Notes under the pieces: generated by a model
Told to the model about the DNA's origin: nothing
What the model saw: the letters and a program-made list of their open reading frames with translations, nothing else
Databases searched by the model: none
Translations under genes and position numbers: made by a program
In this document: positions 7,275 through 13,257 of the stretch, piece by piece
How positions within the stretch are numbered: the stretch's first letter is position 1
Layout of the letters: every line of letters starts with the position of its first letter
Assembly (NCBI GenBank): GCA_012799795.1
Contig: JAAZKO010000002.1
Coordinates: 1 to 13,257 of the forward strand
Reading direction: 5' to 3'
DNA from: Minisyncoccota bacterium
GTDB lineage: Bacteria > Patescibacteriota > Microgenomatia > UBA1400 > PJMF01
Length of the DNA: 13,257 nucleotides

Positions 7275-7282
7275 ATTTATAT

Positions 7283-10200
7283 ATGTCAAATAATTTTTCT
7301 CAACTTCTTGATTTAGCAATTAAACAAGGTCATTCTCGATCAAGCCTAATGGCCGAAATTAAACAGAGTATTATCGCCGATTATCGAGAAAAAAACCCTA
7401 CGGCTGCAATTGGTATTGCTGTCTTGATTGATGAAGAAAGTGGTCTAATTAAAATTTTTGCTGGTGATAAAGATCTGGGTTCGGAAAAATTTTCTCAGGA
7501 AGCTAGTCAATTAGCGCAAAAAATCTTGATCGACAAAATTGCCCAAGGTCAAAAAAGTACTGCTAGTAGCCCACAAACCGACAGCCAAATTAGTACAACT
7601 GCCAAAAAAATTAAAAATTTTGGCACAGGAATTCTGGGCAAAATTATTTTCTGGGCTTACAATGTTTATTTCATATTTTTTAATTTTTCAATGGCCCTAT
7701 CATTAGTGATAGGTCAAAACTTTTTCGAAATAATCAAGAGTTTGGAATGGGGTCAGGCTTTAACCTTCCTTGGCATCTTTTTCTTACCCATTGCGACAGT
7801 TATTTTTGTAATACGCAAGGGTTTGCAAAAAAACAGCGCTAGTTTAACCAAACTTTTTTTCCTACTTGAATTACCTCTAGCAATTTTATTATTATTTTCT
7901 TCAAGCTTAATTGGTCAAACTACTATTTTTACCGGATTAAGTCTTTTGGGATTATTGGCGGTTCCTTTAATACTTTATATACATTTTTCCAAAGTCGAAT
8001 TATCTGCTTTGGCTAAGCAAATTTTTGGTTTCTTTAGTCAATTAAGCACAACCTTGCTTGGCTATTACGCTCTACTCTTTTCTTTCTTTTTACCTTTGAT
8101 CTTAATTGGTGTGCCAAAAGAGTTTTTATCAGATTTTTTCTATTATGGTAGTCCTTTTATCGATTTCATTAATTATCCTGCGATGTTTGTTAGACTAACT
8201 TTTGCTTTAATTCTGTTTATTTTAATTTTAACTCTGACTGCCCTGCCCTATATTTTATTGCGCACTTTATGGAAAATTGCTGAAAATAATCGACTGAATT
8301 TAATCAAGAGCTTAGGTGAAAAAAAAGCAGAAAAAAATATTGCCATAAGCTGGATTATTGTTTTAATTTTATTTGCCATAAGTTTATTTAGATGGCCTGA
8401 TCATCGCCTATTAACTCAATTGAGTGAATTTGATCAAGAGGCTGATTATTTAACTCAAGAAACAGCTGCTAATCCACTGATTGAGCAAGAAGAAAAATTA
8501 CAAAAACTGGTTGAACGCAAACTCCAAGCTCGCCATTATTATTTGTTTGATAAAGATGAAACTTTTCTAGCTGATGCTTATGAAATTGTGTTCGAAAGCG
8601 AAATTTTTGCTGAAACTATTCAAACTACTTTTACTAATTTAGCTTATCCACTAGTTTATTGGGAAGAACGAACTGATCAGAGAGTTTTGGGCGATAATTT
8701 CCAATATTTATTTGGATATTCTTATTATCAAAGTAAAAGCGATTTTGAAGACATTGATATCAGGTTTAAGGAACCAGAAGAGGAAGATAAAAATGTCTTA
8801 GTCACTTATCGAGAAATCACTGTTGATACTGAAGCCGATGGTTTATTAGCTCGGGTAACTATAGAAGAAGAATACGAAAATCAAACCAATCAAGAGCAAG
8901 AAATTATTTATGAGTTTAATTTACCCGACGAAGTAGCTTTTTATGATCTAAAACTTGGTCCTAATTTGGAATTTTCTGGAGTAATTGCTCCCAAAGGTGC
9001 TGCACAAAAAGTATATGAGCGTGAATTAGCGCAAAGACGTGATCCAGCCCTTTTAGAACAAACTGGGCCCAATCAATATCGGCTAAGAATTTTCCCCGTG
9101 CCTGGTCGCAATGACTTTAGTACCTTGCAAGGTCAAAGACAAAAAGTCTCATTTAGTTATAGCGTGGCACAAAGTGCAGGTGCTTTTGCCCTACCTCGCT
9201 ACACTCGAGAATCGAATGTTTATTCAGATGCTTCAAGTTCAATTTCGCTCTCTTACAATGGCCAAATCAGCTATTTAGAAGAAACTACTGAACAAATAGC
9301 TGCTACAGATGAAGATGTCAGAGATCTTTGCTTAAATCAGGAACAAAATTACGGCTTAAGTGAGGCGAGTCGCAACGCCAACATCATTTTCCACGCTAAC
9401 GATGCTGATTTGCAAAACTTAGCTTGTGCGGAAATGACTGAGTTATTACCTCTTCTCAAAGATTATCGCTTAGCCATTGTTTACGATAGTTCTTTTAACA
9501 ATGAAGAAGATCAAACTCTTCATCAATTTGCCAAATTAATTAGTCAAACTGATCTAAATTGGTTAAATGAAGCAGAAATTGATTTATATAAATTCAATCA
9601 AGTGATAAGTACAGGAGAAAGAATAACTGGCGATAATTTTAAAAAATTACTAGAACCGATTCACTTCTCCAGAGTCAATGATTTTAGTAAATTAGGAGAA
9701 ATTACTGAAAATTATGATCTAATTATCTTAGTCACTAGTCAAGATATCGATTTTAGCCAATTAAAAAATTTTCCTTTCTCTAAGCCTACTGTGGCCTATT
9801 GGGTCAGTGAAGATAAACTGCCGGCACTAAACATGGAAATGAGCAGTGGTCTCTGGCAAACCGGTGGTGGTACCAGCACCACTATTGAAGAAGCAATTCG
9901 TAGTTTCTTGATTAAAGAAACATTAGCGAGCAAATATGCTGAAAACGCAATTAATCTCAATCGGAAGCTTAGTCTGCAATTTAGCGGTCTGTCAACTATT
10001 CCAGCTAATAATGTTTTCAGTGCTGATAGTGCTTTAGCGATGATCAGCAATAAAGCACTTTTGCAAGAATTTGTTAGCCAGCAGAATAAAGAAGTAGTTG
10101 GTGATATTAATGTTTTAGATCAATTAGATCAGGCAGCTCGCCAAGCCAACTTAATCAGTCCCTACTCTTCTTCGATTGCTTTGGTCAATCAACAACAGAT

Positions 10201-10621
10201 TGAAACTTTGAGGCGACTAATGGAACAATACAATCGTTTTCAAGATACGCAAATGATTGAAAATCAAAGCCAAACCCCAATCTTTTGGGATATTACACGA
10301 CCCATGCCGATGATTGACGATTTCTCAATGGAAATGATGCCAAGTTCACCGATGAGCGTAAATGATGTTATTGGTGGAGAAATGATGATGCAAAAATCGC
10401 TACCCGGTAATGGTCTATTGTCAGTTGACACTTTAGATATGACCGATACTGCCATTGCTGGTCAAAGCCGAAGTACAGTTGGTTTTGGAAGCATCGGTGC
10501 AGGACCAAGCATCATTTCCAACTTAGCAAGTGGCACTTCATTCATCGTTGGCACCGGCTTGATTGCCATTATTGGATTAGCAGTATTTCTACTTCAACAA
10601 TTAAAGAAAAAGAAAAAATAA
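7283..10621 (+). CDS. VIT-domain integral membrane protein (TIGR02921-like)
   Basis: 1112 aa. In order: a soluble N-terminus (1-115) whose residues about 5-85 resemble the NusA N-terminal domain; about seven membrane helices (about 118-370); a stalk (375-500); a VIT (vault/inter-alpha-trypsin) domain at about 502-630 with the hallmark VYERELAQRRDPALLEQTGP (577-596) and RLRIFPVPG (600-608); a VWA-like region from about 728 (AIVYDSSFNN) in which the metal-binding DxSxS appears as DSSFN; a Met-rich stretch (1008-1036, nine Met); and a C-terminal helix (1086-1106) ending in five Lys. The layout matches the TIGR02921 family, described as membrane proteins with PEP-CTERM tails, although no PEP motif is seen here. 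Function is unknown; a surface or envelope role is likely. The next gene follows after 42 nt. Confidence 0.85.
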   Translation: MSNNFSQLLDLAIKQGHSRSSLMAEIKQSIIADYREKNPTAAIGIAVLIDEESGLIKIFAGDKDLGSEKFSQEASQLAQKILIDKIAQGQKSTASSPQTDSQISTTAKKIKNFGTGILGKIIFWAYNVYFIFFNFSMALSLVIGQNFFEIIKSLEWGQALTFLGIFFLPIATVIFVIRKGLQKNSASLTKLFFLLELPLAILLLFSSSLIGQTTIFTGLSLLGLLAVPLILYIHFSKVELSALAKQIFGFFSQLSTTLLGYYALLFSFFLPLILIGVPKEFLSDFFYYGSPFIDFINYPAMFVRLTFALILFILILTLTALPYILLRTLWKIAENNRLNLIKSLGEKKAEKNIAISWIIVLILFAISLFRWPDHRLLTQLSEFDQEADYLTQETAANPLIEQEEKLQKLVERKLQARHYYLFDKDETFLADAYEIVFESEIFAETIQTTFTNLAYPLVYWEERTDQRVLGDNFQYLFGYSYYQSKSDFEDIDIRFKEPEEEDKNVLVTYREITVDTEADGLLARVTIEEEYENQTNQEQEIIYEFNLPDEVAFYDLKLGPNLEFSGVIAPKGAAQKVYERELAQRRDPALLEQTGPNQYRLRIFPVPGRNDFSTLQGQRQKVSFSYSVAQSAGAFALPRYTRESNVYSDASSSISLSYNGQISYLEETTEQIAATDEDVRDLCLNQEQNYGLSEASRNANIIFHANDADLQNLACAEMTELLPLLKDYRLAIVYDSSFNNEEDQTLHQFAKLISQTDLNWLNEAEIDLYKFNQVISTGERITGDNFKKLLEPIHFSRVNDFSKLGEITENYDLIILVTSQDIDFSQLKNFPFSKPTVAYWVSEDKLPALNMEMSSGLWQTGGGTSTTIEEAIRSFLIKETLASKYAENAINLNRKLSLQFSGLSTIPANNVFSADSALAMISNKALLQEFVSQQNKEVVGDINVLDQLDQAARQANLISPYSSSIALVNQQQIETLRRLMEQYNRFQDTQMIENQSQTPIFWDITRPMPMIDDFSMEMMPSSPMSVNDVIGGEMMMQKSLPGNGLLSVDTLDMTDTAIAGQSRSTVGFGSIGAGPSIISNLASGTSFIVGTGLIAIIGLAVFLLQQLKKKKK

Positions 10622-10623
10622 GA

Positions 10624-10649
10624 AAAATTTTGCATAAAAGCAATATTTT
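10624..10649 (+). promoter_or_regulatory. Intergenic hairpin between the VIT gene and the NTF2-like gene
   Basis: AAAATTTTGC (10624-10633) and GCAATATTTT (10640-10649) can form a 10-bp stem with one mismatch and a 6-nt loop, just before the ribosome binding site. It lacks a G-C rich stem, so it may be an mRNA-processing or partial-termination structure rather than a full terminator. Confidence 0.35.
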
Positions 10650-10650
10650 G

Positions 10651-10656
10651 AAAGGA
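10651..10656 (+). promoter_or_regulatory. Shine-Dalgarno sequence for the NTF2-like gene
   Basis: AAAGGA, 7 nt before the ATG at 10664. It is one of two clear ribosome binding sites in a window where several genes have none, and it fits an internal gene of a longer transcript. Confidence 0.7.
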
Positions 10657-10663
10657 AAAAATC

Positions 10664-11227
10664 ATGAAAAAACAAGGTTTTTTGATCATTTTATTAGTAA
10701 TTATTAGCATGATCGCTACCATTGGTGTCGCCGCTTGGCTCAATTTAGGATCAGATTTGTTTTCCCTAAAAAACACTAAGCCTCAAGAAAACGAAATAAT
10801 TGTCATTCCTCCTCAACAGGAAGCATTATCAGAGACCAATGAAGCAACTCGTACTGATCAAATTGTCGTAGAAGATGAAGAAGCGGAAAGAGTTGGTTTC
10901 CAATTTATTTTAGATTTCATTGAAGTTGGCCCTCCTAGTATGGATCAGGCAGCAGCTGAGCGGGCTTATCAATCCTTATCCAGCAATGCTCAAGCCAGTG
11001 TTAATCAAGAAACTTTATCCAGAGATTTAGCCATGTTTGTTGGCGTACAGGATATGCCTGATGAAGGTGTCAGTGTGGAAAATTTAGTATTAGCTGAAGA
11101 TGGCAGTGCCATCCTGACTGTTGGTTTAAATTATTCTGGTGGCCGAGCACTAAGAGCAATTACCCTCATCAAAGAAAATAATGAATGGAAAGTTGATGCT
11201 GTTTCGCTAGTGGAAGAATTTGAATAA
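10664..11227 (+). CDS. Membrane-anchored NTF2-like protein (function unknown)
   Basis: 187 aa. One N-terminal membrane helix (about 6-26) without a clear signal-peptidase site, an acidic linker (about 38-75), and a folded domain at about 76-184. The domain pattern is an N-terminal helix (ERVGFQFILDFIEVG), helices around 94-126, then strands (NLVLAEDGSAILTVGLNY, ALRAITLIKENNEWKVDAVS). The closing 'strand-turn-W-K-V' hairpin is typical of NTF2-like/DUF4878-type secreted domains, which bind small ligands or act as structural modules. Most of the protein should lie outside the membrane. It sits 42 nt after the VIT membrane protein with a good Shine-Dalgarno sequence, so the two are likely co-expressed and may work together. 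No catalytic residues can be named. Confidence 0.75.
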   Translation: MKKQGFLIILLVIISMIATIGVAAWLNLGSDLFSLKNTKPQENEIIVIPPQQEALSETNEATRTDQIVVEDEEAERVGFQFILDFIEVGPPSMDQAAAERAYQSLSSNAQASVNQETLSRDLAMFVGVQDMPDEGVSVENLVLAEDGSAILTVGLNYSGGRALRAITLIKENNEWKVDAVSLVEEFE

Positions 11228-11249
11228 GTCTAAGCAAAGATAAACCTAA

Positions 11250-11858
11250 CTAAAACTGCAGACCACTACCCTGTCCTAGCGTATTTCTGAGCTGCCGACC
11301 TTCAGTTTGGGGAGTTCTGTTTTCTAAATTATTGTTTCTATCTTCGTCGTTGGGGTGTCTAAACTCAAGACTCGGGTCTAAATTCTGGTAAAAACGGCGC
11401 ATTGGCTCTTTTCTTGCCCAGAATTCATTAAAACCTAAACTATCAATGGCAAAAGCAGCCAAAATAATCGCTAAGACCAAACCCACAATAATTAATAAAA
11501 AATTCTTCTTATAAGAAAAATCATATTTCTTTAATAATTTAACTCCGCCCCACAATGCCAACACCGCCAAAACTGGTACCCACAGTGGCAACTGGCTTAA
11601 TAGCATTTCTATACGCCACAAGCGCATTGGTCCCTGACGACGTAAAATAAAGGCAGTTAGATTAAAAAAGAACACCGCCATCACTATCAAAATCACCAAA
11701 GCAAAGATTAACAAACTAGAACCCAGCACAAAATACCATCTGGGTTTCATGTTAATTTCACCAGCCTTTACTTTGCTCATAATTTCTTGACTGAGATCGA
11801 GCTTCGTTGATGCTGGTTTTTTGACAGTTTTTGACGCTATTTTTTTTGTTTTTGGCAT
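11250..11858 (-). CDS. Three-TM membrane protein overlapping the ECF sigma gene (putative anti-sigma factor)
   Basis: 202 aa. A Lys-rich cytoplasmic N-terminus (1-35), then KAGEINMKPRWYF leading into membrane helix 1 (about 43-70), helix 2 (about 91-108), KKYDFSYKKN, helix 3 (about 119-141), and a hydrophilic Asn/Arg/Glu-rich tail to residue 202. A short motif recurs after helices 1 and 3: RRQGPMRLWR (73-82) and ARKEPMRRFYQ (148-158). I recognise the general type as a membrane protein often placed beside ECF sigma factors in Patescibacteria, but it has no named family that I can assign. Its start lies 22 nt inside the end of the sigma gene, which implies coupled translation and fits a sigma/anti-sigma pair; no zinc anti-sigma motif (HxxxCxxC) is present. 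Function is inferred from context. Confidence 0.7.
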   Translation of the reverse strand: MPKTKKIASKTVKKPASTKLDLSQEIMSKVKAGEINMKPRWYFVLGSSLLIFALVILIVMAVFFFNLTAFILRRQGPMRLWRIEMLLSQLPLWVPVLAVLALWGGVKLLKKYDFSYKKNFLLIIVGLVLAIILAAFAIDSLGFNEFWARKEPMRRFYQNLDPSLEFRHPNDEDRNNNLENRTPQTEGRQLRNTLGQGSGLQF

Positions 11859-12386
11859 ATTTTTTTCATAATAATTTTGGCCCGATTCAGTCTAGTACCG
11901 ACCGTGCCGGTGGCTATTCGTAAAATATCACTAATTTCTTCATAAGACTGCTCTTCTAAATAATAAAGGGTTAAGACCTCTTTATAAATAACTGGCATTT
12001 GCGCTAAACATTTTTTGGCCCGACTTGCTAATTCTTTTTTAATAAAATCATCTTCTAAATCAATATCACTGGCAAAATCAATATCTTTCAGGATTGGCAA
12101 CTCCTGTTTGTGACGATTAAGCATATTCATCGCCTCATTATGGGTAATGCGATATAGCCAGCTACTAAACTTTTTCTTACTGTTAAAAGACTGCAAATTA
12201 ACAAAAGCCTTAATAAAAGCTTCTTGAACTACGTCGGCTGCTTGATCAGCATCACCAGTTAAATAGCTAGCGTAGCGCAGTAATTTAGCCTGATATCGGT
12301 CGATAAGATAACGATAAAGCTCTTTGATCTTGATCTCTGACCAAGCTCACTAGCTTTTCATCAGCCAATTTTTGATAATTCATCAT
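11837..12386 (-). pseudogene. ECF-type RNA polymerase sigma factor, apparent 1-nt frameshift
   Basis: Joining two frames gives 182 aa of a typical ECF sigma factor. The first frame starts at ATG 12386 (or 12383) with MMNYQKLADEKLVSLVRDQDQ and then runs to a stop at 12285. The second frame continues ELYRYLIDRYQAKLLRYASY (region 2.1-2.2), DADQAADVVQEAFIKAF (region 2) and KKKFSSWLYRITHNEAMN (regions 2.3-2.4), then region 4 with YYLEEQSYEEISDIL and TVGTRLNRAKIIMKK (helix-turn-helix). Removing one A from the AAA at 12323-12325 restores a continuous frame reading DQDQELYRYLIDRYQ. The second frame has no ATG or GTG upstream, only a TTG at 12196, after region 2.2. Either the gene is broken, or this is an assembly error, or the ribosome shifts +1. 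It overlaps the downstream membrane protein gene by 22 nt. Confidence 0.8.
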
Positions 12387-12403
12387 AATTATTACTAAAA
12401 GCT

Positions 12404-12409
12404 ATTATA
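12404..12409 (-). promoter_or_regulatory. -10 box for the sigma factor gene
   Basis: TATAAT on the minus strand, 17 nt before the ATG at 12386. A weak -35 candidate, TTAGTT, lies 18 bp upstream. The implied leader is about 10-11 nt, unlike the leaderless promoters elsewhere in the window. Confidence 0.45.
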
Positions 12410-12458
12410 AAACTCACTGCGTACTATAACTAATACGTTTTAAATTTTGCTAAAAAGT

Positions 12459-12495
12459 AAAAAAGCCCACTTAAATAAATAAGAAGGCCTTTTTT
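12459..12495 (-). terminator. Rho-independent terminator after the secreted-protein gene
   Basis: Inverted repeat with arms AAAAAAGCCC (12459-12468) and GGCCTTTTTT (12486-12495), one mismatch and a 17-nt loop. Read on the minus strand it follows the stop codon at 12507 and ends in a T-rich tract. T-runs on both sides mean it could also stop transcription from the plus strand. Confidence 0.7.
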
Positions 12496-12506
12496 GAAAA
12501 AACCGT

Positions 12507-12821
12507 TTAGCGATTGCGACGATTCATTTGTCCCTGACCTCGACCTTGACCCTGACCTTGACTCCTATCTTTACCAGCGCCATTGCCAAGTCCCAAACCT
12601 AATTCTGCTCTAATTTGTTTAGCTTCTTCAACTTTACCCTCTTGGGCTAATTGATGAGCTTTGGCAAAAGCAGCGGTTATGACCTCGTGTCGCTGAGCAG
12701 TACAGTCTGGACCCTCAATACTAGGATCACCACGATAAGCATCAGCAACACTGGGCAATAAAAATACTCCAGCAGTTAATAAACCAAGTGCTCCTAGAGA
12801 AATTATTTGCTTTTTTGACAT
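12507..12821 (-). CDS. Small secreted protein with Gly/Gln/Arg-rich tail
   Basis: 104 aa. A clear signal peptide: MSKKQ, a hydrophobic core (about 6-24), and a VADA site with cleavage likely between Ala28 and Tyr29. The mature protein begins YRGDPSIEGPDCTAQRHEV, a segment I recognise as recurring in small exported proteins of Patescibacteria; then a helical part (about 43-75, AAFAKAHQLAQEGKVEEAKQ) and a low-complexity tail (83-104, SQGQGQGRGQGQ, ending NRRNR). It has one Cys (Cys40). Function is unknown; it superficially recalls Spy/CpxP-type periplasmic proteins in size and helix content, but the LTxxQ motif is absent. It has the strongest Shine-Dalgarno sequence in the window, suggesting high expression, and its own terminator. 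It lies directly upstream of, and on the same strand as, the sigma factor gene. Confidence 0.8.
   Translation of the reverse strand: MSKKQIISLGALGLLTAGVFLLPSVADAYRGDPSIEGPDCTAQRHEVITAAFAKAHQLAQEGKVEEAKQIRAELGLGLGNGAGKDRSQGQGQGRGQGQMNRRNR
12534..12563. repeat. Degenerate 6-bp tandem repeat coding the GQGQGRGQGQ tail
   Basis: Five consecutive 6-bp units (plus-strand YTGACC-like: CTGACC, TCGACC, TTGACC, CTGACC, TTGACT) encode alternating Gly with Gln or Arg. Confidence 0.8.
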
Positions 12822-12825
12822 TTTT

Positions 12826-12834
12826 ACCTCCTTT
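12826..12834 (-). promoter_or_regulatory. Strong Shine-Dalgarno sequence for the secreted-protein gene
   Basis: AAAGGAGGT on the minus strand, ending 4 nt before the ATG at 12821. It shows that the organism's 16S rRNA carries a normal anti-Shine-Dalgarno sequence. Confidence 0.85.
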
Positions 12835-12937
12835 CTGTTTACAATTATTATCTAACTGTAATACCGGAAAAAGCTTGTTTTTCTTTCAGGCAGTTTTTGC
12901 ACTCAAGTCACCACTACTTAACTAGCGAAAATTAATT

Positions 12938-12943
12938 TATAAT
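12938..12943 (+). promoter_or_regulatory. -10 box upstream of the window-end gene
   Basis: A perfect TATAAT, 17 nt before the ATG at 12961. No convincing -35 lies at the right distance. The 139-bp gap between the two divergent genes (12822-12960) otherwise shows nothing I can name. Confidence 0.4.
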
Positions 12944-12960
12944 TTCATTAGCAATTGATT

Positions 12961-13257
12961 ATGAACATGCAAAAAGATCAGGAGAAAATCCAACAATCAC
13001 TCAGTTCTAACAATTTTGTCACCAATCCTTGGATAGACAATCTCGATCCAGCAACTTTCTATCCTCCTCTTGATGAAGCTAGATTGCTTTCTATCGAAAG
13101 CGGAGGTTTGATCAAACCCGAACTAATTCACTTAATTAGAAACCTAATTGAACGAGATATAAAGTCATGGGGTGAAGGTTTTCATAAAAATTTGACTGAA
13201 GAAATTAAACAAAAAGATGGCTTTATCTATAAACACTTAGGAGATGTCACATTTGAA
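12961..13257 (+). CDS. Hypothetical protein, N-terminal part (runs off window end)
   Basis: 99 codons are open from ATG 12961 to the window edge (ATG 12967 is an alternative start). The N-terminus is MNMQKDQEKIQQSLSSNNFV, followed by TNPWIDNLDPATFYPPLDEA, a helical region with IKPELIHLIRNLIERDIKSW, and DGFIYKHLGDVTFE at the edge. There is no signal peptide or membrane helix in this part. I do not recognise a family. The composition and open frame look like a real coding region, and a TATAAT box stands upstream. It is divergent from the secreted-protein gene. Confidence 0.7.
   Translation, partial: MNMQKDQEKIQQSLSSNNFVTNPWIDNLDPATFYPPLDEARLLSIESGGLIKPELIHLIRNLIERDIKSWGEGFHKNLTEEIKQKDGFIYKHLGDVTFE

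Noticed and set aside
9480..9500. Functional MIDAS metal site in the VWA-like region
   Set aside because: The motif reads DSSFN instead of DxSxS and the later conserved Asp is not evident, so metal binding cannot be claimed.
10490..10621. PEP-CTERM or LPXTG sorting signal at the end of the VIT protein
   Set aside because: There is a C-terminal helix and a basic tail, but no PEP or LPxTG motif before the helix; it is simply a tail anchor by sequence.
12285..12386. Firm call of programmed +1 frameshifting in the sigma gene
   Set aside because: There is no stop codon at the shift site and no internal Shine-Dalgarno stimulator as in prfB; a simple indel is more likely.
1..13257. Alternative code with UGA as Gly (Gracilibacteria/Absconditabacteria type)
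   Set aside because: The M50 gene ends on TGA at 7223-7225 just before the next gene's promoter, and no complete gene has in-frame TGA.

Overview
The window is AT-rich, gene-dense bacterial DNA using the standard code (TGA serves as a stop, for example at the end of the M50 protease gene). The mix of genes points to a Candidate Phyla Radiation (Patescibacteria) genome: a membrane O-antigen-ligase-like protein with C-terminal TPRs, a VIT-domain membrane protein of the TIGR02921 type, short secreted proteins, a minimal S2P protease, and a stand-alone ECF sigma factor next to a small membrane protein. This placement is inferred from gene content and protein style; no rRNA is present to confirm it.

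Layout. (1) 1-2375, minus strand: a three-gene operon-like block of an acidic repeat-rich protein, then a 238-aa protein that I read as a shortened, degenerate MreB/actin-fold protein, then mreC (cut by the window edge). The last two overlap by 8 nt. (2) 2450-4603, plus strand: a 717-aa Wzy/WaaL-type membrane enzyme with TPRs. (3) 4642-6283, plus strand: def and fmt, which remove and add the formyl group on initiator methionine. (4) 6286-6516, minus strand: ribosomal protein L28, convergent with fmt. (5) 6611-7225, plus strand: M50 site-2 protease. (6) 7283-11227, plus strand: a 1112-aa membrane VIT protein followed by a membrane-anchored NTF2-like protein. (7) 11250-12386, minus strand: an ECF sigma factor gene with an apparent 1-nt frameshift, overlapping a three-TM membrane protein that may be its regulator. 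(8) 12507-12821, minus strand: a small secreted protein with a low-complexity Gly/Gln/Arg tail, followed by a terminator hairpin. (9) 12961 to the end, plus strand: the start of an unrecognised protein.

Three things stand out. The mreC operon carries an actin-like protein whose two phosphate-binding loops are lost. Four genes (def, rpmB, the M50 protease and the VIT protein) have promoter -10 boxes ending 6-8 nt before the start codon and no Shine-Dalgarno sequence, so they should be made from leaderless mRNAs, while two other genes have clear Shine-Dalgarno sequences. The VIT membrane protein begins with a soluble region that resembles the N-terminal domain of NusA. No tRNA, rRNA, CRISPR array or insertion sequence was seen, and no gene-free stretch exceeds 300 bases.
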